Part shown: one piece after another, positions 47,539-60,405 of the stretch | Position numbering within the stretch: position 1 is the first letter of the stretch | How the letters are laid out: each line of letters starts with the position of its first letter | Assembly (NCBI GenBank): GCA_026686845.1 | Contig: JAIVEN010000028.1 | Span: 5,099,001 to 5,163,000, forward strand | Direction of reading: 5' to 3' | DNA length: 64,000 nt | Origin: Adenanthera pavonina | Lineage: Eukaryota; Streptophyta; Magnoliopsida; Fabales; Fabaceae | Program-made: the position numbers and the translations under genes | Notes under the pieces: generated by a model | Seen by the model: the letters and a program-made list of their open reading frames with translations, nothing else | Databases searched by the model: none | What the model was told of the DNA's origin: nothing

Positions 47539-49887
47539 CGAGTGAGGGAAAAGGGAAGGCAGAGGGTGGTTTTAACGTTCGGGTTATAGGACCTGGCACG
47601 CTAAATTGCGCCGTAGGTGTGGTCATCTCTTTTATTTATTTTTTATATTTTTTTAAATAAAAATTTACGTCTTGGAATTTTAGAATTGCGAGGACTTGGG
47701 GTGTTAAGTGACACCGTCGATGTTGGGGACTTAAATACGATGATTCAATCACATTTGTACAAGCTAACCCTCCCATTGCTAAGTGAATTTGAGTCCTTGC
47801 AAGACTAGGAACCAAAAAGGGAGGAGTGGATGAAAATAATTAAAAATTTTATAAAACTATAAAAAAATATATTATAATAAATTATAATACATTATCACTA
47901 TAGTTCAATCACTCATACATTTATGCGGAAAATTTTTTTAATTATGGACTTTTTGGCCAACTTTTGAAAACTTGGCCTTACCATTGAGCTACGTTCATTT
48001 TTTCTCTCCGCAATATTTCCATCTTTTATTCAAAATTTCTAACCTCTATATTAAATTTTGAATTATCCATATATAAAAATAAAATAACAGTTATTATTAT
48101 ACTATTGTACGTTTAACAATTTTTTTTTTAGAAAAATGTACCTTAAATAAGAATTCATCTATATTTGCATGGGGTGACTTCAAGTTTGAAGTTATCTTAA
48201 GATTGAAATTGAAATTGACATAATTTTGATCCTGAACTAATGATTAAATAGATGGATTAAATCTTCTTAAAGTACATTATTCTAAGAAGACCTATCAACA
48301 AATAAACGTACCACCCTTCCCCCCCGGGGCGGAGAAAAAGGATTTTGGAAGTGCAGGCTGTTAAACAACTAACGTATCATGTGAGATGATAATTATTTTA
48401 AATATTTTTTAAGAAGTAAAGTTATTATTCATGTTTTTTAAAAAAATTATTTGTATTTCTTAACATCGCTACTACTTATATTTATATTTTTAATAAAATG
48501 TGATAAAAATGTCATTTTTAATAAATCTAAACACATTTCCACATGTGTTAAACAAGTTTGAAATGAAGTGCAGCATTCATGACTTTAAATATGCACAAAG
48601 GGTGTGTTTAGTTTTTTTTTTGTCATGAAGGGTTGTTGGACCAAAATAAGGATTGACTTAGTTCAAAGTCAGCTCAACGTACGCATTAAATTGAAGATTA
48701 GAGTCGCAAATATCAGTTAAACCTGATGAACAAATCTATTTAACTTGATAAAATGGATAGGTGATCTTTAAAAATGGAAGACCGAATAGAAAATGGACTT
48801 TTGGGTCTCAACCTATCAAGCCCATGTTTCGGTTGAGCTAACCCAAGCGGGCCACGAGTCAACCAGTTTTCTTTTCTTTTTTTCTTTCTTTTTTTGTTCA
48901 AAATATTAAAAAACACATTATTTTATTAGCTAGTGATATATAAATTGTAAAATTTAAATATTATGTTATTTTTTTGTAAATAATGATAATTAGTTTTATT
49001 AATTTAAATAATAATATAAAAAAATTAAAAATATATATATAAAAATATACAAGCCTGCAAGCCTTCTTCCCATGGGATTGAACCTACAAAGTAAAACCCA
49101 TTTTGCAAGGTAAGCTTTTCGGCCTGACTCAATTTGTCGGTTCTACCTAAAATTTAATTCTAACTTTGATTAACCTAGTGTTGGAATCTGTTGGGCCAAA
49201 TTTCGAGCATGGTCGAGGAATTAGCTTCTGCAGTATTTATGTTTTCTTCCTAGAGGGATCCATAACAACAACAACAATCAGGAGCAACCAAAAATCCAAG
49301 GTACATAAAATATGATAAAATGAAACAAAGATTCAGCCTATGATTGCTTATATAATAATTCTTATTCAAAAGAAGAAAATACTCTTTTTTACAAGATAAT
49401 TAAAATTTAGAGAAACAAAGATCTGGTCTATGGTTGCTTCTACTGATTCAGAGAAACCAAAGAATCCCCTCTCTTTTAGAACCCCCATAATCTTCTAGAA
49501 ATGTAATTTATGGTGGTTTATCCTACAAAGAGAATGATCCCTCTCTTGTAGCACCAAGGAGTGTAAATGTTGTGCCACTCATGGGTAGAAACAAAGAAAT
49601 GTTGACAGATAACATAAAATAGAAATAGAGATTTTTAAAAAAAAAAATGAAGAGAGGGGGAAAAACAGAGAAATGGAAAGCAAGGACCTTCGTACCTTTG
49701 ATGACAAAGAGTGAAGACAAGGGCAAGGTAGCAACATTAGAGTGATTTCTGAAACTGATGCTCAACTTAGAGATAATGGCAATATTAATTAGAAACAATG
49801 ATGGCTGAAGACAGTGGTGAAGATCAAAGGTAGACAAAGAGAAAGAATAGAAGAAAAAAGAATGAGAGGAAGTGTGGAACGATCTAA
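47539..49887. other. Intergenic region upstream of the DUF1639 gene
   Basis: Contains a lone A-box-like motif on the minus strand near 47972-47991, a C/G run at 48319-48330, and at 48810-49160 text such as CAAGCGGGCCACGAGTC of probable transposon origin without identifiable ends. TGTTGGAATCTG at 49179 could be an LTR start but no partner was confirmed. Confidence 0.4.
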
Positions 49888-50723
49888 CAGCTTGTTTGTT
49901 AGGATGGATTTTTAAGTAAGGAAATGGAGAAACGGAGATGGAAAGTGAACTTTCCCTAGTTTGATATGCCTTAATTCATTTTCTTGGAAAGTCTAATTCC
50001 ATCATAATGATGGAATTTGGGCTCCTACCCACTATGGAAAATCTACATTTTCCCAGGAAGGAAAATTTACTGGCCAAAATACCCCTTATCTTTCCTCAAA
50101 TTTCCTAACCACTCCACGTATTTTCTCCTTCTTCAGCTTCATGTAGTTGATGACACAGGTGACAAATGCAATAAATGGTGAGGCAATGGAGCTTCGATGG
50201 TGGGTTGAACAACTCTAGATCTATCAAGCATGCACCATCTGCCCACCATTTCCAGATCTGGCGATGGAGCTTCGACCACGCGCACCATCTAACCACAATA
50301 TTGCCTCTCATCATTGTTTCTCAAATATTCATCGACTTCTTCTCCCCATGAATGATGAAGCTTCTCTCAGATCTGCCATGCCATTCTTTGCCACACTTCG
50401 AAGGTTAATGTTGGGAGAGAAGATTGGTTGATGGAGGTGACAGGAGTGGAGAAGACGAAGAAGAATATGTTTTTTTAAAAAAAATTAGTTGAAGTTAAAT
50501 TATTTTTAATAGGGAATATTTTGGTTGTTTACTCTGTTAATTAAAGCTATTCCATAATTAAAATGTATATACAATATAAAGTTTATTTTAAGATTTCATT
50601 GATTTTTCTTACATATTAAATGTACTTTTAAAGTATATTCTCATTTGTTTTTTTATTTTCATTCTCATTCTTTTCCTTATTTTTATTCTATAAAAAATCA
50701 TTCAAAAGTAAGAAACAGGCCCC
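49888..50723. mobile_element. Non-autonomous TIR DNA transposon with GC-richer centre (B)
   Basis: The left end CAGCTTGTTTGTTAGGATGG matches the right end read in reverse, GGGCCTGTTTCTTACTTTTG, and both run into GGATTTTT/GATTTTTT text. The arms have GGAAAATGG-type sequence and the middle (50110-50450) is GC-richer with repeated GGAGCTTCGA motifs. The organisation copies elements A and C. The duplication is not clear. Confidence 0.42.
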
Positions 50724-50907
50724 TAGAAGGGTATGGGTTTTTGAAATTAGGGAGTTAGGGAAGAATGATTTTGTGTGTGTAGGTCATTGTTGGTTGGATG
50801 CTATGTAATATTGCTTGATATATTGCAATGTTGGGCTAGTATTATAACCCAACAAGCGGTTTAAATAATGTCAAACTATATATATACAGATAGCACCCAT
50901 ACTGTCA

Positions 50908-51727
50908 GGCTTCATTTGGTACATAAAATAATTTTTAAGAAAATAAGAATGAGAATGAGAATGAGAAAATGAATGCGCTTTTAAATATGTTTAGTATATG
51001 AGGAAAGAATGTTATAATAAAAAAAAGTGACACAAAAATAAGATAAATGACCATAATGTCTCTATCTTCCTCCTCCTTCCTTCTCCAACAACATCGTAGT
51101 CTTCTTCTTCTTAGATACAACATCACAACCTTCTTTTTTTTTTTTCCAAATACAACAACATAGATTTAGAGGAATAACTCCGATCAATTCACCAAGAAAA
51201 AAAAATCCACAATAGCACAACTCAAATCTCCGACGTTAGAATAGTAGCGTCTCCAATGGCAAGCAATGATCATCAATCTTCCTTACCCCAGCGGCACCAA
51301 CAATCTCTAGCAGTAGTGTGACCTCACTCTCAACGGCAGTGAGCACTTCAATGAGGATTTGAACTCCTCGATGGCAGTCACAAGCTAGGAAGATCAAAGC
51401 TTATGATAGTGAAGCTTCCATGGATGGCCTTGCATTCTATTGAAGGCAATGACTGGTCACGGTGATGGCGACGATTGGTCATGATGATAGCAATAGAGTA
51501 AGAAGAGAGTTCGTTCAAAGATGAAGGAAAAGAGGATGGAATTATGGCTAATCAATAAGGGCATTTTTGTCTTAAAATTATTATTCTCATGGTTAGCTTA
51601 ACATTCCCACCCACCCTCATGGATTTGTTGATTTCCATAAACATGGGAATCAAGCATTCCCATGGTATTTGGCTTTTCTCTCCCATTCCTATTCTAGAAT
51701 CCCCATTCTTCCTTACCAAACGTGGCC
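50908..51727. mobile_element. Non-autonomous TIR DNA transposon with GC-richer centre (C)
   Basis: The left end GGCTTCATTTGGTACATAAA and the right end in reverse GGCCACGTTTGGTAAGGAAG are inverted copies. GAATGAGAATGAGAATGAG follows the left end and CCCATTCCTATTCTAGAAT precedes the right end. The 820-bp body has a GC-richer middle with GGCAGTGA/GGTGATGGCGACGA motifs. The flanks do not give a clean duplication, so the superfamily stays open. Confidence 0.48.
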
Positions 51728-52456
51728 ATTAAGGTGTGACATTTTAAAATATTATTTTTCACACAACTTAAATTCATGAAGTTCTTTCTATGTAAACCAA
51801 AGTTTGAGGAGATTATTTGTACAAAAAATAGTATTTAAGAGGATTTGTTAATATTAATGCATCACGTTCTATTAGTGAAATAATACAGTAGACGACAACA
51901 AAAAAATTATTTGTGTAGGTTTGGAAGTTTAAAGAGAATTCATCCATCGTCATTTTTTGAAAGTTAAAGAATATTTGGATAAAGCTCAAAAATCAATAAT
52001 TTTTCTATAAATAAGTATCTATTATTTTTCTGCAAATTTAATTACCTTTATTAATATCATATACAGGATACAAAAGGTAGCATTTTATGGTACACTACTT
52101 GAGAGGGAAAACGTTTTGCTAATTATGAGAACTAATTAAAGTAAAATAGATCTACTTGTTTTTAGTGAAAAAAATTTATCATCCGAAAAATGATCACTTT
52201 GAATCTATTTTATCAAACAATGTATAAGACAATGCAATCCTTGAATGGTCAATGCATATTTTTTCTACATTTTCTGAATTAAATTGAGATCTATATTAAT
52301 ACAATCTTTCCAAAATCCAACCTGATAATAGTAACAAAACATAATTATTTCATTGCAAAATCCAAACAAGAAAAAAAATGAAGTATTTTAGTTTCAGTAT
52401 AATAACCAGCTCATTCCCCTCACAAGGGAAAAAAAAACTCATTCCAAAATGTTGTA
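51728..52456. other. AT-rich intergenic stretch
   Basis: No gene, paired terminal repeat or RNA gene recognised. Confidence 0.5.
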
Positions 52457-52725
52457 CTTTCTCCGTTTTGCTATATAGTGCATTTTTTTGAAAAATTTAT
52501 ATTTCATAATATAGTGCACTTTACAGATTATGTATTATATTTTTTTTATTTTCAAAATTACCCTGACTAGTAGGCTTAAATATTTATTTATTATTGAAAT
52601 ATTTTATTTCCAATGTATTTAATGAGGGTAATTTGAGAAATGGTGGAAAATTTTTTTAAATACTAATTATTATTTTAATCCTTATGTAGTAGTTAAAAAT
52701 GTACTATAAACTAAAACGAATAGAG
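52457..52725. mobile_element. Stowaway-like MITE
   Basis: Ends CTTTCTCCGTTTTGCTATAT and, in reverse, CTCTATTCGTTTTAGTTTAT pair over about 30 bases, with TA on both sides. 269 bp, non-coding. Confidence 0.62.
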
Positions 52726-52803
52726 TATTAACTTAGCATTGGAAGTTTTTTATTAGATTGTGAACCGAATCGAGTTTATTATATCCAAGGTGGAGAATAA
52801 TGG

Positions 52804-53042
52804 TGTCGATGACCATTGACCACACAATAGGTGAAGACAGCAACAACGAGCTTAATTTTTTTTTTTTGTAAAAAAATAATGTAAATTGTCGATTTTTTTT
52901 TCCCATCATCGCAAACGCAAAGGTTTGTCGATGACCATTGACCACACAATAGGTGAAGACAGCAATGGCGAGCTTAATTTTTTTTTTTGTAAGAAAATAA
53001 TGTAAATTGTCGATTTTTTTTCCCATCATCGCAAACGCAAAG
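52804..53042 (+). repeat. Tandem duplication, two copies of a ~120-bp unit
   Basis: The unit starts TGTCGATGACCATTGACCAC and ends CATCGCAAACGCAAAG. Copies at 52804-52922 and 52926-53042 differ mainly in T-run lengths and at CAACAACGAG versus CAATGGCGAG. The near-identity suggests a recent event. Confidence 0.9.
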
Positions 53043-55303
53043 CAATAATATGTAAAATTTTCTAGTAGAAATTTGTTCAGAACAACATAAAGAAAGGCTA
53101 ATACTGAAGCATAACTATATTTAAAGAGGTTCGTTCGATATATAAAATAAAATGGAGTGAAAATAAAAACATCATAAATTTAAAAATATTAAAAAAGTAT
53201 AAACATTATTTATTTAGGTGTTATCAACAAAGCATTAGAACAAGGATAAAATATAAATTCAGAAAAAACAAATTCAAAAAAAGACAAAGGCATACTGTCT
53301 GATGATCTCTGTCAAGGGAAAGATATATATCGCCATATTTCTAGTCTTCTACTTATATATAAAGGACTTTGTTCTTACAAGTTTTACGATACATGACATC
53401 GAGTATATATTATAATATATTTTATATCAATTATATGTATATTAAGAAATTTTTTTATTTGAAATTAATATAAAAAATATCAATATTTTCCATTTTACAT
53501 TTATTAAATATTATATTCTATTATCATTATAGAGTTATAAATGAAGAGTAGGGAAGAATTAAAGATATGGGTAAAATTGAAAAAAAATATCTAATACCTT
53601 ATATTTTAAACAAAAAATTTATCATATAAAATACCCTATAATATAGACCAGAAAGAGTAAAGTGAAATGAGAATGAGAAAGCTCTATTCCATATATTTTC
53701 TCTTATTTGAAAAAACTATTATTTTAGGAATTTTCACATAAATAAAAAAGCTATTAAATAATATAAAATATTGTAAAATCTAATAGCATTTTGTCAAAAT
53801 GTCTTTAATTTAAATGCTTTCCTAAATGAGCCATTTGATATTAATGAAGTGTAAAATAGTAAAATAAATAATTAATATTTCATTAAAATTCTAAAATGAT
53901 AAAGATTATGAAAAATCTAAAAAATCCTAAAATAACAATTTTTACAAATCAAGAGAGTAATAGAGGAACATACTGACTTACACATAAATATAAAACGCAA
54001 GGGTAAGTTAGAGATATATTAACTAGGTAAGAGTTAAATTTGGATGGTAATTAAGAGGGAAGGAGTAGTAGAAGGAAATTATTGAATATGTAGTTGGACA
54101 TATATTATGAATTTGTTGCTTTTGAAATTAGACGATGATTTATTATATATAAACATCTTTAAGTTTAGCGTGAATGGCTTTAATTTGACAAAATATAGCA
54201 ATTAAAGAATATGCAAATTGATCCAATAGTCCTAGCTTAAATGGCGTTTGTCATATATTAATTTATACGTTAGGTTTAGGAGGACCCAATATGATGTTAA
54301 TTTTAATTTAATTAATGAAAAGAATTAAATGATAGGAAATAAAATTTAATTTGATGGAGGATTGAATAATTAGAGAAATGAGGGGGGTGATGCAAAGGCG
54401 GTGTAATGGTGAGAGAGAGGAAACGGGGAAGAATAGAAGGCGTGAAAGAAAGAAAGGAATGGGAGAAAGAAAGGGAAGGGATAGTGTGGAGGGAAAGAAA
54501 TCCAGTGCATGCAGAGTTCCATGCGTTACGGTACGCATCCTTCCGACACAACAGATGGGATGAGTCTTGGGCACAGGGAAACAGAGCCCCTCTTCTTCAG
54601 TGTTTTTGGCCTCCACGCAACCACGTGTTACACTATTTTCTCCCCTCCTTTTTGTTCGTCTACGGAAAATGACACAGCGTCTATTGTTTTTTTTTTTAAA
54701 ATATTTTAAAATAGTCACATTTTACCAAAATAAAATTTAGATAAAAATAAAAAAATTTATTATAAATCTGTTTGGATAAAAAATAATAATAATTAGAAAT
54801 CATGATTTGGTTTATAAAAATGTAAATTAAATAGACACATAGATATTTAGTTAAATTTATGAGATTGAAGGGAAGGAAATTAGAGAAAATTTTAATGATA
54901 AGGATTGAATAATTTAAGGGGAAGGAGTTAAGAGAGTTTTTTTTTTTTATAGCAGGAGTTAGGAGAGTTTTAAAAATTTTTTTATTTAGCAAGATTGAAA
55001 GGGAGGTGATTAAATAATAAATACTTTATTTCTTGAAAAATACTTCAATTTGGGGAATTCATTAAAAGGTGGGTTACTTCTAATTCTCCTTCAATTTTTC
55101 CAGCTAATAGAAAGGAGATTTAATTTCATCTAACCCTTTCTTCTCTAATTAAAAAATTTTCAATCCTTTTCAACCAAACACATGATCTAAAAACTCATAA
55201 GTCACATTTATTTATTTATTTAATAATTCAAGACCTCAATTTTTACTGCTTGAAAAAATATTCATTTAAGAAACAAAAGTGCTCATCACATTATCAACAT
55301 ATA
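53043..55303. other. AT-rich intergenic stretch with one GC-richer patch
   Basis: 54370-54670 is purine-rich then GC-richer, with frames open on both strands, but no domain or splice pattern was recognised. At 54766-55187 a loosely inverted pair (ATCTGTTTGGATAAAAAATA and, in reverse, ATGTGTTTGGTTGAAAAGG) may bound another degraded MITE. Confidence 0.35.
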
Positions 55304-55573
55304 CTCTCTCCAATTTTAAATATAAAATATTTTTAATTACTCCACACATCTTAAAAAAATTAAATCATTAAATTTATCAAGAATTCTAATATTTTTTATT
55401 ATTTATTTTTATTAATTATATTATTTCTCATATTTTCATAACATTTATTTTTTAACTAATAATTATAGACAAGAAATATAAATAAAAAAATAATTAACAC
55501 AACAAATGTCCTTATAAAATATTTTATATTTTAAATAAAATATTACTTTTAAAAAATATATTTACGGAGAGAG
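55304..55573. mobile_element. Stowaway-like MITE
   Basis: Ends CTCTCTCCAATTTTAAATAT and, in reverse, CTCTCTCCGTAAATATATTT. The arms continue into ATAAAATATTTTTAATT and AAATATAAAATATTTT. TA precedes the left end, and the right flank is CA. 270 bp. Confidence 0.58.
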
Positions 55574-55880
55574 CAAGGTTTAAAAGTGGAAAGATAGAAT
55601 GGTAAATGTGACAAGGATGAGGGGTATAAGTTGGAAACAAAAATGGTCGTTATTTTGATGGCCGCGTGATTATCACTAGGCTATCGTCATGAGTTTTGAC
55701 ACTTTTCTTTTATTTAAATTAATTAATGGATTATTTAGAATAGTTGACGCTGGGAGATCATCAAATGTACTTACAGATTAATTTATCAACAAAATATATG
55801 AGCCATATCCTAACTAGACTGGCTTTCGTGATGAGTTTTGAGCTTTTGAAACTTCCAACCATAGAATGATAATTTTTTTT

Positions 55881-56534
55881 GGAAAAATAACATTTGAGAA
55901 TCAAAATTTTCAATTAATTTTATTTTAAGATTAAAAAATTTAAAAATATCAGAAAAGAACTATGTCTCAAATTAATTAAAAATATAAATATAAAATGACT
56001 TAAATATCTTTATAAAAAGATTTTATGCTTAATATCTACTTTTTACTACTCTTTTTCATAAATTTAACACTGAATATCTTCAATTTTACACTGAACACAT
56101 TGTGAAATATGAATGTAAAATTGAGGAAGTTTAATGTCAAATTTATAAAAAAGAGTAGTAAAAAGTAGATATTAAGTAGTAAAAAATGGAAGTTGAGTAT
56201 AAAATTCTGAGACTTATCTAGTGTAAAATCGGGGAGTCTTCAGTGTCAAATCGTGGAATATGAGTAGTAAAATATAGAAGATGAATGTAAAATTCTGAAA
56301 GTTGAATTTTTTATTATATCTAGTATGTAATCGGAGAAGTTCAATGTTAAATTTTAGAAAAAAAGTAGTAAAAAGTAGATGTTGAGTGTAAAACATTTTA
56401 ACAAAAGTATTTAGATCATTTCCTATTTAGAATTTTAATCAATTTGAGACAATGGCATTTTTATGTTATTTTTAAATTTTTTAATTCTAAAATAAGATTA
56501 ATTAAAAATTTTGGTCCTCAAATGTCATTTCCCC
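55881..56534. mobile_element. Mutator-like MITE with ~220-bp TIRs and nested hairpin
   Basis: The left arm starts GGAAAAATAACATTTGAG and the right arm in reverse starts GGGGAAATGACATTTGAG. They stay similar for over 200 bases, through TTTAAAAATA, TGTCTCAAATT and ATCTACTTTTTACTACT. The flanks are T runs (55873-55880 and 56535-56541), consistent with an 8-9-bp duplication of a T-rich target. A second inverted pair lies inside: 56025-56100 folds onto 56110-56180, and AGTGTAAAATCGGGGAGTC-type units recur to 56340. Non-coding. Confidence 0.65.
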
Positions 56535-56541
56535 TTTTTTT

Positions 56542-58165
56542 GCTTGGATCTTATAATAAATTACTGAGGATTGTAAGGTGATTACTGGGAAAACTTCTAA
56601 AAGTTATTCCTTTATCATTTGTTATTCTTCCATTGTTTGTACTTGAAGACAATTTTAAAAATCAAATTATTTTATTGGTAATAATGTTGTTTATAAATGT
56701 ACTTTATAAGTCCTTCTATGTCACTTTTCTTTTTTCTTAAAAAAATTTAATATAATTTATTTTATACAAAAAATTATATTTTTATCTCTTAAAATTAAAA
56801 TTTAATTCAAGGCACATGAATCAAACGCCAAGGTCAGAAGAATATGGTGATGGAAAAAAAGTGCAAAAGAATATGTAAACTTTTTTAAAAAAAAAAATAA
56901 TTGGTTGACAAAAATTTTACCAAAAAAATTTTTATTTTATATTGTATATTTTGGTACAACTATATCATATTGGATATACCTCTTCCTAGTCAAGATTTGA
57001 ATATTTTCATATTACTTTACATTATATTTGAAATTGTTAGTTTACAAAGAAATTAAATTATTTTTCATTTCATTTTTTTCATCCCTTTCATTTTTACTAA
57101 TTAATCACATAATTTTTAATGGCTTATTCATCTACAATATAAGATGAATAGATAGAATTAAGATTTAAGATTTATTTTATAGTTTTATATTGACTTGATT
57201 TTGTAGTTTTGAATTCGAATTGAGGATCTGATCAAGTTAACTTCATTTGATTTGCATCTCTTGAAATTAGATGACAAATGGGAGAAAATATATATTTTTA
57301 AGCGCTGCAACTAAAATAAAATATATATTTTTTAAGTGCTAGGAAAACTATTTGAATTATAATTAGTTAATTAGAGAATAGTTGGATGATAATGATCCAT
57401 CATGAATTCTGAACAGAATAGATAGTCATCTCAATTTAATTTTTTATATTAATGTTTCGTATGGATTTTCAAAGAAGTAGCAGGTCATTTTCGATAAATC
57501 AAATCCTATTGGCAATTTATTGTATTGCATAGTTAAAAATATCACTCTTTCACCAGCGGCAATTATGTACATGTAAAATAAAAACTATTTTAATTCATTG
57601 GACTTTGTCATGCTGGCATAATTTTTGACCAATAGTATAAGAAATAAATATTTTATGAAATATATAAATTTATTTTTGTGTTGCGATATTAAAACAAATA
57701 ATTTTTTTTAGTTAGTTTAATTCTTGACACGCAAGTTAGTGAGGCCGCTGTTACCAGATTAATTGACTAAAGATTGTTACTTGAAATTTCTTGTGGAAAA
57801 AGAGTCAAACATTTCTTTGAAAGATTGGATTGGAAGACCTCCTACTATGGACAAATTTTTTATTGGTTAATTTTAGTTTTGATTGGGATTTGAATTTTGG
57901 TCCTCTAGGGACTAATATTTGGAATCGAACTTTAGAAGATATTTGATTATCGACTAGATATATTTTTGCGTAAGTTGTATATGAGAGGTAATAATTTATT
58001 TCTTTCAAAAGATATTTTTCTAATATTTAAATCTTTTTTAAATGTATAGAAAAAGACTGAAGAAATAAAAAAATGCACCAATACCAATAAAATATGTTGA
58101 GAAAGATAGAAAAAAAAAATTGCATGAAACCTAAAAAGAGCCTCCTTGTTTGTTCATCGATTATA
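56542..58165. other. AT-rich intergenic stretch
   Basis: No gene, RNA gene or paired repeat was recognised. Confidence 0.5.
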
Positions 58166-58415
58166 CTTCCTCGGATTAAAAAATGTGTCACTTTGAAGTT
58201 TTTGTGACTTTTGAAATATTTATAAATTTAGAATTTCAATAAAATATTAATTATTTTTTATTATTTTATTCTTCATTAATATGAAAAAGAATATTTAGGT
58301 AAGAATGTTTTAATAAAATATTATTAAATTTTACTATGATTTGGATTATTTAATAATTTTCTAAGTTTGGGTAAGAAACTCCAAAATAACAATTTTTTTT
58401 TCAAATTGGAAAGAG
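58166..58415. mobile_element. Stowaway-like MITE, degraded
   Basis: The left end ACTTCCTCGGATTAAAAAAT and, in reverse, the right end ACTCTTTCCAATTTGAAAAA are related, as are TTTGAAGTTTTTGTGAC and TTTGGAGTTTCTTACCC further in. TA lies on the left only. Confidence 0.42.
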
Positions 58416-58509
58416 TCCATAGTATGACTCTATAAATTATATATTTTATTGATCTTGATTTTGTTGCCTACTATGATATATTTCACTCTGACATAAAATA
58501 TGTTATTAC

Positions 58510-58620
58510 CACTTGAGGTTAGCTCACTTGATATAGGTGGAGGTTGTGGGATTAAATCTAGTAACAAAATTAATATATGTTGTCAAAAATGTAGGAAAGA
58601 GTGTTGTTTAAAAGAATATA
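58510..58620 (+). mobile_element. Possible tRNA-derived SINE fragment
   Basis: GGTTAGCTCACTTGATA resembles a pol III A box, and 29 bases later GTGGGATTAAATCTAG resembles a degraded B box. No tail or flanking duplication was found. Confidence 0.3.
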
Positions 58621-58884
58621 AGAGAAATGATAATAAGTTCAAATGGTTTGATATTTGTTCTTGTTAAGTAATATTTTGAGTTCAGTTTTTTTTTAATATA
58701 TATGTATATAGTATAATTATTTGAAATATGAAATTATTGAATATTGTCAAGTAAATGTAGTAGCTCTTCGAAGATCGATTTTTTCCATCTAGAAAGTTTG
58801 AACTTGAAACCTTACTTAAAAGTTGTCCTAAATATGTGTTTATGTGTTTTTTTTTCTAAACACATCAATATTAAACAAATAATA

Positions 58885-59176
58885 CTCCATCCGATCCTAT
58901 TTATAAGGGATAATTTTTTCTTTTTGGTGGTTCTAAATATAAGGGGAAAAAAGAGTTGATGGTGCATTAAATTTATTTTTCCAAAAGTTTCCCTTTATTA
59001 ATTGTATAATAGAGAGATTAAATATGTTATTAATTCAAATTATTATTAAATTAAGTGGAGGTAATTTTGAAAGAAAGTTAAAATGTGAAATAAATTAATT
59101 AGTTTTAACTAACTAAAATTAATTTTCTTAATGGTTGTGAATTAATTTTTTCTTTTATAAATGGGATAAGAGGGAG
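58885..59176. mobile_element. Stowaway-like MITE nested in the copia 3 LTR, first copy
   Basis: Ends CTCCATCCGATCCTATTTAT and, in reverse, CTCCCTCTTATCCCATTTAT, with TA at the left. The 292-bp non-coding element lies within the LTR sequence. Confidence 0.62.
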
Positions 59177-59468
59177 CATAAATTAAATAATAATAACATA
59201 TATATTTTTTTATATTATGAATATAAATCATGGTGGTTATCCATTATTTTACAATATCTTTCAGTTATTTCATAATATCTCATAATATCTTTATTTGTAA
59301 ATTTTCAATAATTAGCCTATGTATATAAATAGAAAATATCTCAATTGTATTCTACACATCAATTATTAGTAAAGCATCTTCCTTCTCTCATTCGCTCCTT
59401 CTACATCCTTCTCTTCTTCTATTACTTATAACACGTTAGCAGCACAAGTACTAGCTCTTATCATCAGA

Positions 59469-59768
59469 ATGGTTATTCTGTCAATCAACACCAACATTAA
59501 TTATGAGGATATTTACCTTGCAGATAGTGCTACAATACATACAATTCTCAAAGACAAGAAATATTTTTCAAATTTGGTAATGCGTGAAGCATATGTCAGT
59601 ACTATATTCAATAGTATAAAACTAATCGAAGGCTTCGGAAAAGCCAATGTAATATTACTAAGAGGAACAAAATTACAAATTGAGAATGCATTATATTCTT
59701 CTAAGTCTCAGATAAATTTATTGAGCTTAAAAGATATTCCCAAAAATGAATATCATATTGAGCTTTAG
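59469..59768 (+). pseudogene. Copia 3 protease-region fragment, first (orphan) copy
   Basis: A 99-codon frame with NTNINYEDIYLADSATIHTI and EAYVSTIFNSIKLIEGFGKA, the copia protease region around its LADSATxHTIL active site. It is cut at HIEL, where the tandem copy begins, so it lacks the rest of pol. Confidence 0.8.
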
Positions 59769-59820
59769 ATATGTGTTTATGTGTTTTTTTCCTAAGCACA
59801 TCAATATTAAACAAATAATA

Positions 59821-60111
59821 CTCTATTCGATCCTATTTATAAGGAACAATTTCTTCTTTTTGTTGGTTCTAAATAAAAGGGAAAAAAGAGTTGATGGTGC
59901 ATTAAATTTATTTTTTCAAAAGTTACCATTCATTAATTGTATGAAAGAGAGATTAAATATGTTAGTAATTCAAATTATTATTAAATTAAGTGGAGGTAAT
60001 TTTGAAAGAAAGCTAAAATATGAGACAAATTAATTGGTTTTAACTAACTGAAATTAATTTTCTTAATAGTCGTGAATTAGTTTTTTCTTTTATAAATGGA
60101 ATAACAGGGAG
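59821..60111. mobile_element. Stowaway-like MITE nested in the copia 3 LTR, second copy
   Basis: Begins CTCTATTCGATCCTATTTAT and ends AACAGGGAG. It is the duplicate of the element at 58885 carried along in the tandem duplication, not a separate insertion. Confidence 0.6.
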
Positions 60112-60405
60112 CATAAATTTAATAATAACAACTTATATATATTTGTTTTTGTTATGAATATAAATCATGAAGATTATCCATTATTTCACAATATCTTTCA
60201 GTTATTCCATAATATCTCATAATATCTTTATTTATAAATTTTCAATTATTAGCCTATGTCTATAAATAGGAAGCATCTCAGTTATATTCTACACATTAAT
60301 TATTAGTAAAGCAACTTCCTTCTCTCATTCTCTCCTTCTACTTCCTTCTCTTCTTCTATTATTTATAACACGTTAGCAGCAAGAGTACTAGCTCTAATCA
60401 TCAGA

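Noticed and set aside
47972..47991. GTAGCTCAATGGTAAGGC on the minus strand as a tRNA gene or SINE A box
   Set aside because: No cloverleaf could be drawn and no convincing B box follows. It may be a SINE scrap but is not supported as a feature.
49179..50854. TGTTGGAATCTG...TAACCCAACA as a solo LTR interrupted by TIR element B
   Set aside because: The flanks (CCTAG, AGCGG) do not match, and no TATA box, R start or primer site was found.
54308..54718. A 136-codon minus-strand frame in a GC-richer patch
   Set aside because: Overlapping frames are open on both strands in a purine/pyrimidine-biased patch, and no splice pattern or motif supports a gene.
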